From NCBI RefSeq assembly GCF_026810225.1, contig NZ_CP113865.1, positions 2,066,001-2,130,000 of the forward strand: DNA of 64,000 nucleotides, written 5' to 3'. The notes beneath the pieces were generated by a model. The model saw nothing but the letters and a program-made list of their open reading frames with translations, was not told the origin of the DNA and searched no databases. This DNA is from Caldicellulosiruptor morganii. Its GTDB lineage: Bacteria > Bacillota > Thermoanaerobacteria > Caldicellulosiruptorales > Caldicellulosiruptoraceae. Below are positions 1-8,123 of the stretch, in pieces; positions within the stretch are counted from its first letter, which is position 1, and each line of letters begins with the position of its first letter. Position numbers and translations under genes: made by a program.

Positions 1-82
1 CAGAAATAAATAAAATGCACACAATCATTAACAAAATCCATCTTTTTATATATATCCCCGGTTTTAGCAAGTCAAATATCAT
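1..82 (-). CDS. yvcK: YvcK-family gluconeogenesis factor, N-terminal fragment (cut by window edge)
   Basis: Only the first 27 codons are inside the window. The ATG starts 6 bases after the rapZ stop. The readable N-terminus begins MIFDLLKPGIYIKRW and runs into a hydrophobic stretch (ILLMIVCILFIS). This matches the LKPG..KRW lead-in and N-terminal membrane segment of the longer YvcK proteins of Gram-positive bacteria. YvcK is a UDP-sugar-binding protein linked to cell-wall and central carbon metabolism. The gene order murB-rapZ-yvcK, usual in clostridia, supports the call. The body of the protein cannot be seen. Confidence 0.7.
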   Translation of the reverse strand, partial: MIFDLLKPGIYIKRWILLMIVCILFIS

Positions 83-88
83 AAATCT

Positions 89-961
89 TCACCCTTTTAC
101 ATCCTTCTCTATATCTCTATGAAAAATTGATGTTCTGTATCCCTTACTTTTTACAAGTTCAAAAAGCTCCTCGGCGATTGTAACAGACCTGTGCTTACCA
201 CCCGTACAGCCAATCGCTATGACAAGCTGTCCTTTACCTTCTTCAGCATAATTTGGTATTAAGAATAAAATTAAATCGAAAAGCTTGTCCAAAAACCTCT
301 TTGTCACATCCCACTTCAAGACATATTCTTTTACCTCTTTTTCTTTCCCTGTTCTGTGTTTTAGATCATCCACATAAAAAGGGTTGGGAATGAACCTTAC
401 ATCAAAGACAAGGTCAGCATCAAGCGGCAGTCCGTATTTAAACCCAAATGACATAATAGTTATTAACATTGTTTCCTGAGATTTTTGGGCAGAAAAAATT
501 TCAAAAAGCTTATCCTTCAAATCTTTCGGAGAAAGAGTGGAGGTATCAATTGTAAAATCAGCATATCTTTTTATATCCTCAAGCTTTTCTCTTTCTTTCT
601 GTATCGCCTCCAGGATACTGCCATCACTTTCAGCACTCAAAGGATGTTTTCGCCTTGTCTCTTTGTATCTCTTAATAAGCACACTGTCATGTGCATCCAA
701 AAAAAGAAGCTTAAAATTGTACATTCCTTTTTTGAGCTCTTTCAAAACATCTTTAAAATAGTCAAAAAGCTCTCCACCGCGAATATCAACAACAGCTGCA
801 ACCTTTGAAATTTTATCCTTGGTCGCACTTGCCAGCTCAGCTATCTTTGGCAAAAACTGCGGTGGAAGGTTGTCTATACAAAAAAAGCCCATATCCTCAA
901 ACGCTCTGATTGCCAGACTCTTCCCCGCACCGGACATACCAGTAATTATCACTATTTCCAA
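89..961 (-). CDS. rapZ: RapZ/YvcJ-family nucleotide-binding protein
   Basis: A 290-residue P-loop protein. The Walker A motif GMSGAGKS lies at residues 8-15, and the conserved C-terminal GCTGGKHRS motif at about 250-258 is the RapZ C-domain signature. Family members bind nucleotides; in enteric bacteria RapZ adapts RNase E to small RNAs, and in Bacillus YvcJ affects competence. The role here is unknown. A longer reading from GTG at 970 is possible, but that GTG sits inside the AAGGGTGAT ribosome binding site, so I place the start at TTG 961, giving MEIVIITGMSG as in the family. It lies between murB and yvcK in one transcription unit. Confidence 0.93.
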   Translation of the reverse strand: MEIVIITGMSGAGKSLAIRAFEDMGFFCIDNLPPQFLPKIAELASATKDKISKVAAVVDIRGGELFDYFKDVLKELKKGMYNFKLLFLDAHDSVLIKRYKETRRKHPLSAESDGSILEAIQKEREKLEDIKRYADFTIDTSTLSPKDLKDKLFEIFSAQKSQETMLITIMSFGFKYGLPLDADLVFDVRFIPNPFYVDDLKHRTGKEKEVKEYVLKWDVTKRFLDKLFDLILFLIPNYAEEGKGQLVIAIGCTGGKHRSVTIAEELFELVKSKGYRTSIFHRDIEKDVKG

Positions 962-992
962 TATAATCACCCTTCTGTTTTAAATAATTGTC

Positions 993-1937
993 CTAACACT
1001 TTGAATCAGGTTCAAAAAGTGGTGTTTCAAACTCGCCTATGAACTCCACTTCGGGCTCCAAAAGCACCCCGAACTTCTCATACACAGTTTTCTGCGCATG
1101 AAAAATAAGCTTTCTTACATCCTCTGCGGATGCTCCGCCAAGATTTACAATAAAACCTGCATGCTTTTCTGAAATACATGCATTGCCAATCCTGTATCCT
1201 TTCAAACCAGCATCTTCAATAAGCTTCCCTGCAAAATACCCTGCCGGACGCTTGAAAATAGAGCCTGCACTTGGATACAAAAGTGGCTGTTTTTCCCTTC
1301 TCCTTCGGTTGAACTCATTTGCTTTTTCGATGGGCAAAACATCCCCTTTTTGTGCATATTGCAGACGGAAGGTTGCCTTTAGCAAGATCAACTTTTCTTC
1401 TTTTAACCTGCTGTGTCTGTACGAAAACCTCATATCTGCTTTCTCAAGTTTAACGACGTTTAGATTTTCATCCAGAACCTCTGCAAATTCAAACACATCC
1501 TTTATCTCCCCGTCATATGCGCCTGCGTTCATGTAAACAGCACCGCCAACCGTCCCCGGAATCCCTGCTGCAAACTCCAGTCCTTTTAAATTATTTTCGC
1601 ACGCCTTTTTGGCCACCTGAGAAATCATACATCCGCATTCTGCCTCAATTACATTCTGATCTATTTTATAAAAGTCCATCCTGACTGTGGTAATTATAAC
1701 ACCATCAAACCCTTTTTCTGATACAAGCACATTTGAAAAGTTTCCTAAAACCTTCCAATCCATTTGATTTTTTCTGGCAAGTTTTATGACCTCACCCAGT
1801 TCAGCTGCCGTCTTTGGAAAAACAATATATCTTGCCATCCCGCCAATCTTAAACGTTGTAAAATCTTTCAGAGGTTTGTCTTTCAAAAATTCTATATTCA
1901 ATTTTTCAATATCTTTCTCAAACTCCACATCAATCAC
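993..1937 (-). CDS. murB: UDP-N-acetylenolpyruvoylglucosamine reductase MurB
   Basis: A 314-residue cytoplasmic FAD enzyme that reduces UDP-GlcNAc-enolpyruvate to UDP-MurNAc in peptidoglycan synthesis. Visible motifs are the FAD-binding KIGGMARY segment (about 31-38), the GIPGTVGGAV loop (about 125-134), YRHSR (about 173), the SAGSIFKRP catalytic-serine loop (about 223-231) and LEPEVEF near the C-terminus with the conserved Glu. Length and motifs are those of a complete enzyme. The start is GTG with AAGGAAGG upstream. It is the first gene of the murB-rapZ-yvcK unit; the gap to rapZ is about 30 bases. Confidence 0.97.
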   Translation of the reverse strand: MIDVEFEKDIEKLNIEFLKDKPLKDFTTFKIGGMARYIVFPKTAAELGEVIKLARKNQMDWKVLGNFSNVLVSEKGFDGVIITTVRMDFYKIDQNVIEAECGCMISQVAKKACENNLKGLEFAAGIPGTVGGAVYMNAGAYDGEIKDVFEFAEVLDENLNVVKLEKADMRFSYRHSRLKEEKLILLKATFRLQYAQKGDVLPIEKANEFNRRRREKQPLLYPSAGSIFKRPAGYFAGKLIEDAGLKGYRIGNACISEKHAGFIVNLGGASAEDVRKLIFHAQKTVYEKFGVLLEPEVEFIGEFETPLFEPDSKC

Positions 1938-2086
1938 CCGGAATACCTTCCTTTCATCTCTTATTATATTATATCTACAAAAAAAGTTTAATTACCTTTG
2001 TGCAAAATCCGTAAATTTATAATTACCAACCCTGTAGACTCAGTGGTATAATAAAAGGAAAGCTCAAGGTAAGGAGAGTAGAAAAA

Positions 2087-2923
2087 ATGATTGAAGTATT
2101 GTTGGTATCGGCAATTGCAGGATTTGTCGGATCGCTTTTGGGAATTGGCGGTGGGCTCATTGTAATTCCGTTTCTGTCAATAGTGTTCAAACTGAATATG
2201 CACCAGGCGGCGGCAGCAGGGCTTGTATCTGTCATTGCAACATCATCCGGCGCCGCCTCGGCGTATGTAAAAGATGGACTGACACACCTGAGAATAGGAA
2301 TGTTTTTGCAGCTTGCAACGGTTATTGGTGGTGTGCTTGGTGCAATTTTGAGCGGTTTTTTGCCGGCAAAGATTCTGTCAGTGATATTTGGAATACTTCT
2401 TCTCTACAATTCGCTATTAATGATAAAAAATAGAAATTCTGATGAAAAGTATAAAGACTGCTCAGAAGAAAATCTTTCTTATGCAAAGTGGACACAGATT
2501 CTCGGGCTTTACGGAAGCTATTATGACAGGATTTCAAACAGAGAAATAACATACAGAGCACAAAATACTTTCTGGGGTTTTTTGATGATGATATTTGCAG
2601 GACTTCTGTCAGGACTTTTGGGAATAGGCAGCGGTATATTCAAAGTGCTGGCTCTTGATACAATAATGAAACTACCCTTTAAGGTCTCAACCGCAACAAG
2701 CAATTTCATGATGGGTGTAACAGCCTTGGCAAGCATCAGTATATACCTTGCACGAGGAGATATTGTATATGACACATGCGGGGCTGTTGCAGCTGGAGTT
2801 TTAGTTGGATCTTTGACTGGTGCTAAAGTTATGCCCTACATAAAGTCAAAATATTTGAAAATAGCCTTTGCTATTGTTTTGATTTATACATCATTTGAAA
2901 TGATTAAAAAGGGGTTGTTTTGA
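2087..2923 (+). CDS. TSUP-family membrane transporter (TauE/SafE-like)
   Basis: A 278-residue integral membrane protein. The first helix carries the glycine-rich motif GSLLGIGGGLIVIP, repeated in the second half as SGLLGIGSGIFKV; this internal two-fold repeat is typical of the TSUP (sulfite/organosulfonate exporter) family. About 7-8 hydrophobic helices are visible. Substrates in the family include sulfite, sulfoacetate and other anions; the one here cannot be inferred. The start is ATG with AAGGAGAG upstream. The next gene starts 1 base after this stop, so the two are co-transcribed. A TATAAT at 2047-2052 could be the -10. Confidence 0.88.
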   Translation: MIEVLLVSAIAGFVGSLLGIGGGLIVIPFLSIVFKLNMHQAAAAGLVSVIATSSGAASAYVKDGLTHLRIGMFLQLATVIGGVLGAILSGFLPAKILSVIFGILLLYNSLLMIKNRNSDEKYKDCSEENLSYAKWTQILGLYGSYYDRISNREITYRAQNTFWGFLMMIFAGLLSGLLGIGSGIFKVLALDTIMKLPFKVSTATSNFMMGVTALASISIYLARGDIVYDTCGAVAAGVLVGSLTGAKVMPYIKSKYLKIAFAIVLIYTSFEMIKKGLF

Positions 2924-2924
2924 A

Positions 2925-3224
2925 ATGCAAAACAAAAGAAGTCTTAACATGGAAAATATTATTAGCTGGATTTTAAGGTCTGGAGTTGTACTTTCTATTT
3001 CTGTCATCTCTGCTGGTCTTTTTGCTCACATTGTAATTGGTGCAAAAATGGCAACTTTGATAATAAAGGCAGGGCTTTATATTCTATTTTTAACACCCTT
3101 TGCAAGGCTGGTTGCCTCATTGCTTATGTTTCTTCTCGAAAAGGATTTTATATACTTTGCAATTACGCTGGCTATAATTGTGATTATTGTGCTGAGCAAT
3201 ATACTGGTTTCACTGAGGTTTTAA
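2925..3224 (+). CDS. DUF1634-family small membrane protein
   Basis: A 99-residue protein with three predicted membrane helices (about 12-33, 41-61 and 72-95). The pattern ILRSGVVLSI..ISAGL with later PFARLVASLL resembles the DUF1634 family, whose genes are regularly found directly beside TSUP transporters. It is immediately downstream of the TSUP gene, so it is probably an accessory subunit of that transporter; this is inference from gene neighbourhood. The start at 2925 follows AAGGGG; an internal ATG at 2949 is an alternative. A strong terminator follows. Confidence 0.75.
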   Translation: MQNKRSLNMENIISWILRSGVVLSISVISAGLFAHIVIGAKMATLIIKAGLYILFLTPFARLVASLLMFLLEKDFIYFAITLAIIVIIVLSNILVSLRF

Positions 3225-3275
3225 AACACAGGCAAAAAACTTATATCTGTCATGCCAATGCAGTTAAAAGATAAT

Positions 3276-3331
3276 AAAGGACACAGCCAGCTGCACTCGC
3301 ACAGGCCGGCTATGTCCTTTTTAATTTTTTC
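3276..3331. terminator. Rho-independent terminator between convergent genes
   Basis: AAAGGACACAGCC pairs with GGCTATGTCCTTT around a GC-rich loop and is followed by a T-run. On the other strand the A-run at the base gives a weaker U-tract. It ends the TSUP/DUF1634 unit and perhaps the convergent alcohol dehydrogenase gene. Confidence 0.85.
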
Positions 3332-3353
3332 TGCCTGATTTATGTCCTTATTT

Positions 3354-4541
3354 TTATTTATAAGCCTTTTTCATAATTTCCACTGTATCTTCAAAAGAAA
3401 GCTTATACGGGTCAACCTCAAAAAGCCCGCCCATTGTCTTTATCGCATTGTCAGCAAGTTTTTCTATCTCATCCTCTTTAATTCCATAGTCAGACATCTT
3501 CAAATTTCCAACACCACAATCTTCCTGTAGCTTTTTCATTGCCCTGATAAATGCAAATGGTCTTTCATCCTCAGGCAAACTTTCAACATCAACACCCATA
3601 GCTTTAGCAAGCTGAATGTACCTTTGAGGCACCTTTGATGCAAAGAACGTATGATAAGCCTCGGATAGCATTATAAGCCCTGCACCATGCGGCAAATCCG
3701 GGTGAAAAGCAGAAAGAGCATGCTCCATTGAATGTTCTGATGTGCAGCTGGAAGTTGATTCCACAAAGCCAGATAGAGTGTTTGCCAGAGCGACATACGT
3801 CCTTGCCTCAAGATTGCTGCCATCTTTGACGCAAATCGGAAGATACTTTGCAATAAGCTCAACACTCTTGAGCGCAAATGCATCGCTTATTGGTGTTGCA
3901 ATCTTTGCAATATACCCTTCAACTGCATGGAAGAAGGCATCAAACCCCTGGTATGCGGTAAGATGGGGTGGCACACTCAGCATAAGCTCCGGGTCAACCA
4001 CAGAAAGTGTTGGGAATGTATACTGATTGCCATAGCCTATTTTCTCATTTGTCTCTTCGTTTGTTATAACAGTCCACGGGTCAGCTTCTGTTCCTGTGCC
4101 TGCCGTTGTTGTTATTGCAACAATTGGAAGTGCACCGTTTTCTGGTAACTTCCCTTTGCCTGTCCCGCCCACAATATAGTCCCAGTAATCGCCATCGTGC
4201 TTAGCCATCAGAGCAATGCTCTTTGCAGAATCTATACTGCTTCCACCACCAAGCCCAATCACAAAGTCGCATCCCTCTTCCTTTGCTAATTTTGCACCTT
4301 CCATAACATGTTTTTTTATAGGATTGGGCAAAATTTTGTCAAACACAACATAGTCAATCCCTTTTTCTTTCAGTATAGAAGTTAGCCTGTCCAAGTATCC
4401 ATGCTTTTTCATGGATGTACCTGCCGATATGACAATCAAAGCCTTTTTACCCGGCATTTTTTCGTCTTTGAGCCTGTTTAAAGACCCCGGTCCAAAGAGG
4501 ATTTTTGTGGGTATAAAATAGTTAAACACCAAATTATCCAT
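3354..4541 (-). CDS. Iron-containing alcohol dehydrogenase
   Basis: A 395-residue group III (Fe-ADH) NAD(P)-dependent dehydrogenase. Seen in order: FNYFIPTKILFGPGSL, the nucleotide-binding GLGGGSSIDSAK at about 93-104, TTAGTGTEADPW at about 140-151, then metal-ligand histidines in the GFDAFFHAVEGY and SEHSMEHALSAFHPDLPHG segments. The length is complete. The start at 4541 is chosen because GGAGGG lies 10 bases upstream; an 11-residue longer frame lacks a site. It would interconvert aldehydes or ketones with alcohols in fermentation; the substrate is not readable. It is divergent from an HxlR regulator with a palindrome between them. Confidence 0.93.
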   Translation of the reverse strand: MDNLVFNYFIPTKILFGPGSLNRLKDEKMPGKKALIVISAGTSMKKHGYLDRLTSILKEKGIDYVVFDKILPNPIKKHVMEGAKLAKEEGCDFVIGLGGGSSIDSAKSIALMAKHDGDYWDYIVGGTGKGKLPENGALPIVAITTTAGTGTEADPWTVITNEETNEKIGYGNQYTFPTLSVVDPELMLSVPPHLTAYQGFDAFFHAVEGYIAKIATPISDAFALKSVELIAKYLPICVKDGSNLEARTYVALANTLSGFVESTSSCTSEHSMEHALSAFHPDLPHGAGLIMLSEAYHTFFASKVPQRYIQLAKAMGVDVESLPEDERPFAFIRAMKKLQEDCGVGNLKMSDYGIKEDEIEKLADNAIKTMGGLFEVDPYKLSFEDTVEIMKKAYK

Positions 4542-4662
4542 TGCTTTTATCCCTCCAAAAATAAAAAATTTCAAAAATTTAAAAACTCAAAATAAAAATA
4601 CCTTTTAAGTTTAGTATAATATTCTCGTCAACGTTTACAAGAGTGCACTTTTTGGATATAAA

Positions 4663-4678
4663 GTATCATAGATGATAC
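4663..4678. promoter_or_regulatory. Candidate HxlR operator (inverted repeat)
   Basis: GTATCAT-AG-ATGATAC is a perfect 7+7 inverted repeat with a 2-base centre. It lies about 20 bases before the HxlR start codon, in the divergent gap with the alcohol dehydrogenase. HxlR-family dimers bind such short inverted repeats. Binding here is inferred from position only. Confidence 0.5.
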
Positions 4679-4699
4679 CAAAGGGAGGTGTTTTTTGAT

Positions 4700-5089
4700 A
4701 TGGCTCAAAAGCAGAAGGTCAAAGAAGCAACATGTGAAATAGAAGTTGCATTTGAGGTAATAGGCGGAAAATGGAAACCACTTATTCTGTGGTATTTAGG
4801 TGAGTATGGAACACTGAGGTTTGCCCAGCTGCAACACTTAATCCCTGATATTACCCACAGAATTCTGACAAAGCAGCTTCGGGAACTTGAAGAGCATGGC
4901 TTGATTTTGCGCAAAGTATATCCCGAGGTGCCTGTAAAGGTGGAATATAGCCTTACTGAAAAAGGAAAAGAGGTTTTGCCAATCCTTGATATGATGTGCG
5001 ACTGGGCTGATAAGTATGACTATTTTGGATACAAATTGAAATACTGCCTCTGCAATGAGGATTCCTGCAACATTGCTCAGGATGATTGA
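4700..5089 (+). CDS. HxlR-family transcriptional regulator
   Basis: A 129-residue single-domain winged-helix protein. The HxlR signature reads GGKWKPLILWYLGEYGTLRFAQLQ followed by ITHRILTKQLRELEEHGLI (split here into two known motifs). Several cysteines near the C-terminus (YCLCNEDSC) are notable, because some HxlR regulators sense electrophiles or redox stress through cysteines; that role here is a guess. I chose ATG 4700, 10 bases after AGGGAGGTG, over an upstream frame start at 4688 that would overlap the binding site. It is divergent from the alcohol dehydrogenase, a likely target. Confidence 0.9.
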   Translation: MAQKQKVKEATCEIEVAFEVIGGKWKPLILWYLGEYGTLRFAQLQHLIPDITHRILTKQLRELEEHGLILRKVYPEVPVKVEYSLTEKGKEVLPILDMMCDWADKYDYFGYKLKYCLCNEDSCNIAQDD

Positions 5090-5152
5090 TTAAACAAAAA
5101 TGAAAGTTGACCGGAAAATTTTAAATATAAAAAAAGGGAGAAATGATTTAAG

Positions 5153-5509
5153 GTGTATCTTTTCGTCTATGGTAGTCTTCTTTCCCACAACAGCCACAAC
5201 TTTTTATTAAATGGCTGTAAACTCATAGGAAAAGCAATTTTGGATGGCTTTGGGCTCTACAAGGTAAGCTGGTACCCTGCAATAGTGCCAAAAGAGAACT
5301 CAAAGGTGCTCGGTGAGGTTTACCAGATTGACATAAGCACCTTAAAAAAGATAGATGAATTTGAAGATGAAGGTGAGCTTTACAGGAGAAAAGAGGTTGA
5401 GGTTGTGCTTGAAAATGGCAACACTTTGAAAGCCTTCACCTATGTATATTTGCTTGAGGTTAATGAGGATAACTACATTCCTCTTGAGAATCAGCCGTGG
5501 AAGGAGTAA
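5153..5509 (+). CDS. Gamma-glutamylcyclotransferase-like (AIG2/GGCT) protein
   Basis: A 118-residue single-domain protein. The N-terminal YLFVYGSLLSH matches the YGSL phosphate-binding loop of the GGCT fold, and LKKIDEFEDEGELYRR supplies the conserved acidic residue around position 69. Family members cyclise gamma-glutamyl amines, but many bacterial members have no assigned reaction. The start is GTG at 5153 after AAAGGGAG. It follows the HxlR gene by about 60 bases on the same strand and may be co-transcribed. Confidence is good for the fold and low for the reaction. Confidence 0.8.
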   Translation: MYLFVYGSLLSHNSHNFLLNGCKLIGKAILDGFGLYKVSWYPAIVPKENSKVLGEVYQIDISTLKKIDEFEDEGELYRRKEVEVVLENGNTLKAFTYVYLLEVNEDNYIPLENQPWKE

Positions 5510-5545
5510 AGCTTCAAATTTTTAATTTTTTATTAATAGATGTGA

Positions 5546-5573
5546 TTGGACTTTTTACAAAAGATGATATAAT
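5546..5573 (+). promoter_or_regulatory. Sigma-A-type promoter of the short-chain dehydrogenase
   Basis: TTGGAC (5546-5551) and TATAAT (5568-5573) are separated by 16 bases, about 60 bases before the start codon of the following gene. Confidence 0.6.
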
Positions 5574-5632
5574 AAAACTGAAGGCTGGTGTTTAATTCTT
5601 AAAAAATTTTTTTAAAAGGAGAGAATGTTTTT

Positions 5633-6340
5633 ATGAAGGTAATAGTAACAGGGACAAATAAAGGACTTGGTTTATGTCTTGTAAAAAAGTTTGTGCAAAT
5701 GGGACACATTGTAATTGCCGGGTTTTATGAAAAAGACGATATTGGCAAACTGCAGGAATTCGTGAATTCCAAAAATTATAATGGTGAAGTCTTCTTGGTA
5801 TCCATGGACGTTTCAGACGAAAAATCGGTTTCACAGGCTGTTGGTATTATTAAAGAAAAATACGGTCAAATAGATGCTGTTATTCACAATGCTGGTGTAC
5901 TTTTCCCATCCGACAGGAACTCAGACATCCTTAACACTGATATTGATATTTTAAGAAAAACATTAGAAGTAAATACAATTGGAACAGTAATAGTTATGAA
6001 ACATACTTACGATATTGTTAGAAAAGATGGCAAAGGAATCATGATTTTCATAACATCTGATGCTGCTTCAATAACCAATACTGGCAGCAATTTCCCTGCC
6101 TATTCCATCTCAAAAGCAGCTGCTAACAAAGCTGTTATAATTTTGAAAAGAACTATTGGTGATGCTTGCAGAGTTTACGCTATGCATCCTGGCTGGATGA
6201 AAACAGACATGGGTGGCGAAGGTGCGCAAATTGACCCTATGGAATCTGCCCAGGGTATTTATGACATAATAGCAGGCAACGTAAAGATAGACAAAGATGT
6301 GTGGTATATAAATTACAAAGGTGAACAGATGATGGTATAG
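5633..6340 (+). CDS. Short-chain dehydrogenase/reductase (SDR)
   Basis: A 235-residue classical SDR with a Rossmann fold. Seen: the cofactor loop TGTNKGLG at residues 6-13, DVSDEKSV at about 62, NAGV at about 87-90, the active-site Ser in FITSDAASI (about 139-147) and the YSISK Tyr/Lys pair (about 159-163). This makes it an NAD(P)-dependent oxidoreductase of unknown substrate. It follows a clean promoter and the ribosome site AAAAGGAGAG. Its TAG stop overlaps the GTG of the next reading frame by one base. Confidence 0.92.
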   Translation: MKVIVTGTNKGLGLCLVKKFVQMGHIVIAGFYEKDDIGKLQEFVNSKNYNGEVFLVSMDVSDEKSVSQAVGIIKEKYGQIDAVIHNAGVLFPSDRNSDILNTDIDILRKTLEVNTIGTVIVMKHTYDIVRKDGKGIMIFITSDAASITNTGSNFPAYSISKAAANKAVIILKRTIGDACRVYAMHPGWMKTDMGGEGAQIDPMESAQGIYDIIAGNVKIDKDVWYINYKGEQMMV

Positions 6341-6588
6341 TGAGATTAATAGAAGGTGAACCCCTGTTGCTGATTTATAATGGGAAAATTAATATTGAGA
6401 ATCTTTCCAAAGCTAAAATTACAAGGGACGAATTACTTGAAGCTATAAGAGAACATGGTGCCCTGTCAATTGAAGAAGTTGAACTTGGGGTTCTTGAAAT
6501 GGATGGTAATATAAGTATTATTACTAAGCAGTCAAAAGATGAGTATGTAAAAAAGAAAATACCATTGAGGATAAAGCAAAGAGAATGA
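6340..6588 (+). pseudogene. DUF421/YetF C-terminal domain stub without its membrane part
   Basis: 82 residues matching only the cytoplasmic C-terminal domain of YetF/DUF421 membrane proteins: IEGEPLLLIYNGKI, then ELLEAIREHGALSIEEVE and GVLEMDGNISII. Complete family members have about three N-terminal membrane helices and about 200 residues. None are present here; the frame opens with a GTG that overlaps the SDR stop by one base. It is either a remnant left by a deletion that joined it to the SDR gene or a free-standing domain translated by coupling. I favour a remnant. Confidence 0.6.
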
Positions 6589-6619
6589 AAAATTTAACCT
6601 GTTCTTAAAATTCTTAACT

Positions 6620-7030
6620 CTAAGCCATATCTACAATTTTAACATTAAGTCTTGAAAAATGCTTTTTATCAAAAGTGAATATCCTGTTGTTCCCTGACTT
6701 TGCCATGTGATTGGAAAGATATGCATCAATGAAATCAACATTGCTTTCCTTATAATTTTTGAGTGCAAAAAGAACAACATCCTCTTCTTCCACTTCAATA
6801 CCATCTGAGCATATGAATGAACTGAGAATATCAGCTATTTTATCTTTTGGTATCTTATAAAACGACTCAAGAGTCCATACAACCTCTGCGATTGTAATTG
6901 GGGCAACAAGCAGTTTTAATTTTCCTTGCTCGGCTTTGAGCATAATCTTCTTAGCTTTCTGAAAAAACTCCTCGTGGTCATGCAAAAGATATCTCAAAAT
7001 TATATTTGCATCAATCCATATTTTTTCCAT
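6620..7030 (-). CDS. PIN-domain toxin (VapC-like ribonuclease)
   Basis: A 136-residue PIN domain. The first conserved Asp is in IWIDANIILRYLL (residue 7), the conserved Glu in IAEVVWTLE (about 49), and the later acidic positions are in NVDFIDAYLS and FTFDKKHF. PIN toxins are Mg2+-dependent RNases that block translation. The gene overlaps the end of the upstream AbrB-type gene by 20 bases, the usual arrangement of antitoxin before toxin. The ribosome site lies inside the antitoxin frame, so translation is probably coupled. Confidence 0.88.
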   Translation of the reverse strand: MEKIWIDANIILRYLLHDHEEFFQKAKKIMLKAEQGKLKLLVAPITIAEVVWTLESFYKIPKDKIADILSSFICSDGIEVEEEDVVLFALKNYKESNVDFIDAYLSNHMAKSGNNRIFTFDKKHFSRLNVKIVDMA

Positions 7031-7298
7031 TATGCTGTGTCCCCTTTACTCTTTTGCTTACCCAGATTTCCTTTGTAGCCTCAGCTTCATGTTCCAAATC
7101 TGTAAATACGACTGATGACTTTAGAGCACCCCCAAGGTCTGATAGTTTTCGCTTTTTTATAACTTCAACTACAACCTTGCCATCGTCCTGCACGGTGAAA
7201 AGCACACTGTCCCCTATCTCTCCCCCCATAATCCTTCTTATCTCAGCTGGCAACTGTACTTGTCCCCTCCCAGTAATTTTCGACGTTGCACGTATCAT
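7011..7298 (-). CDS. AbrB/SpoVT-type antitoxin
   Basis: A 95-residue protein with an N-terminal swapped-hairpin AbrB DNA-binding domain: ATSKITGRGQVQLPAEIRR, then GDSVLFTVQDDGKVVVE. The C-terminal tail would bind and neutralise the PIN toxin encoded next, with which it overlaps by 20 bases. The start at 7298 is chosen over an upstream frame start at 7373 because GAGGTG lies 6 bases ahead of it. AbrB-type antitoxins usually repress their own promoter, expected just upstream (7300-7380). Confidence 0.88.
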   Translation of the reverse strand: MIRATSKITGRGQVQLPAEIRRIMGGEIGDSVLFTVQDDGKVVVEVIKKRKLSDLGGALKSSVVFTDLEHEAEATKEIWVSKRVKGTQHNGKNMD

Positions 7299-7493
7299 AC
7301 AAAACACCTCATTAAAAATTATTCTAAGCTTATTATAATTCATGAAATCTAAAATTTCAATGATGCAATTCAATGTTCATTAAATCTCTTTTAAATAACA
7401 CTATTCTTTACTTAGCTATATTTACCTCTAAACATATTTAATGTATAATATTGGAGTAAGTAATATGGAGTCTATTTTGGAGGTATCATAGAA

Positions 7494-8072
7494 GTGAAAA
7501 AAAGGAAAATTCTTTCTTTAATTTTAGTTATCTTTTCAATAAGTTGTGTAATATTCATTTTTATCGGCACAAAAAGTATTCAAAAATTGAACATTGAGAA
7601 AGAAAACATAAAAAAAACAGTCACGGGAGCTCTAAAGATAAATCAATTAATTATCTTTCCTGCTGAATATACAAAATCACCAGATATTAAAATTCCTGAT
7701 GAAATTGTTGATAAAAAACTTAAAGAAGTTGAACAAGTATGTGAAAAATACCTGAGCAAAAAATCCGGCTGGTTTGCAAACAGGTTGAAGGTGTATCAGG
7801 AAGCAGTACTTTCTGAAGCATACCCTTCAGATATAAGAGCTGTTGATCTTAAAATATCCGATATAAAATTTTTGAAAATAAAAGTCAAAGGCAAAAAAGC
7901 AGCAGTTGTAGTTGACATATTTGGTGAGTATATGTCTGTAATGAAGGAAAGGTTTATTGCTCACAACTTTACAAAAGTGGGTGAAAGGCATTATTTCAAT
8001 TTGGAAAAAGAAAATGGTGAGTGGAAGATCACTTCAGAAACTTTTAATTTTCTTCCCGGATATGAGCCATAA
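7494..8072 (+). CDS. Hypothetical membrane-anchored protein
   Basis: 192 residues with a single N-terminal hydrophobic anchor (residues about 6-26, KILSLILVIFSISCVIFIFI) after a KKRK charge cluster, then a lysine-rich mixed alpha/beta domain presumably outside the membrane. I do not recognise a family. The start is GTG at 7494 with GGAGGT 9 bases upstream. It stands alone between the toxin-antitoxin pair and a terminator shared with the convergent cysS. Confidence 0.6.
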   Translation: MKKRKILSLILVIFSISCVIFIFIGTKSIQKLNIEKENIKKTVTGALKINQLIIFPAEYTKSPDIKIPDEIVDKKLKEVEQVCEKYLSKKSGWFANRLKVYQEAVLSEAYPSDIRAVDLKISDIKFLKIKVKGKKAAVVVDIFGEYMSVMKERFIAHNFTKVGERHYFNLEKENGEWKITSETFNFLPGYEP

Positions 8073-8079
8073 AATCAAG

Positions 8080-8118
8080 CAAGGGGCCTGTCACATACAA
8101 AGTGAACAGCCCCTTTTG
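8080..8118. terminator. Bidirectional terminator
   Basis: AAGGGGC-TGT-CAC pairs with GTGAACAGCCCCTTTT with one bulge. A T-run follows on the + strand, for the hypothetical gene. The position also suits the end of the convergent cysS. Confidence 0.75.
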
Positions 8119-8123
8119 TTCGT

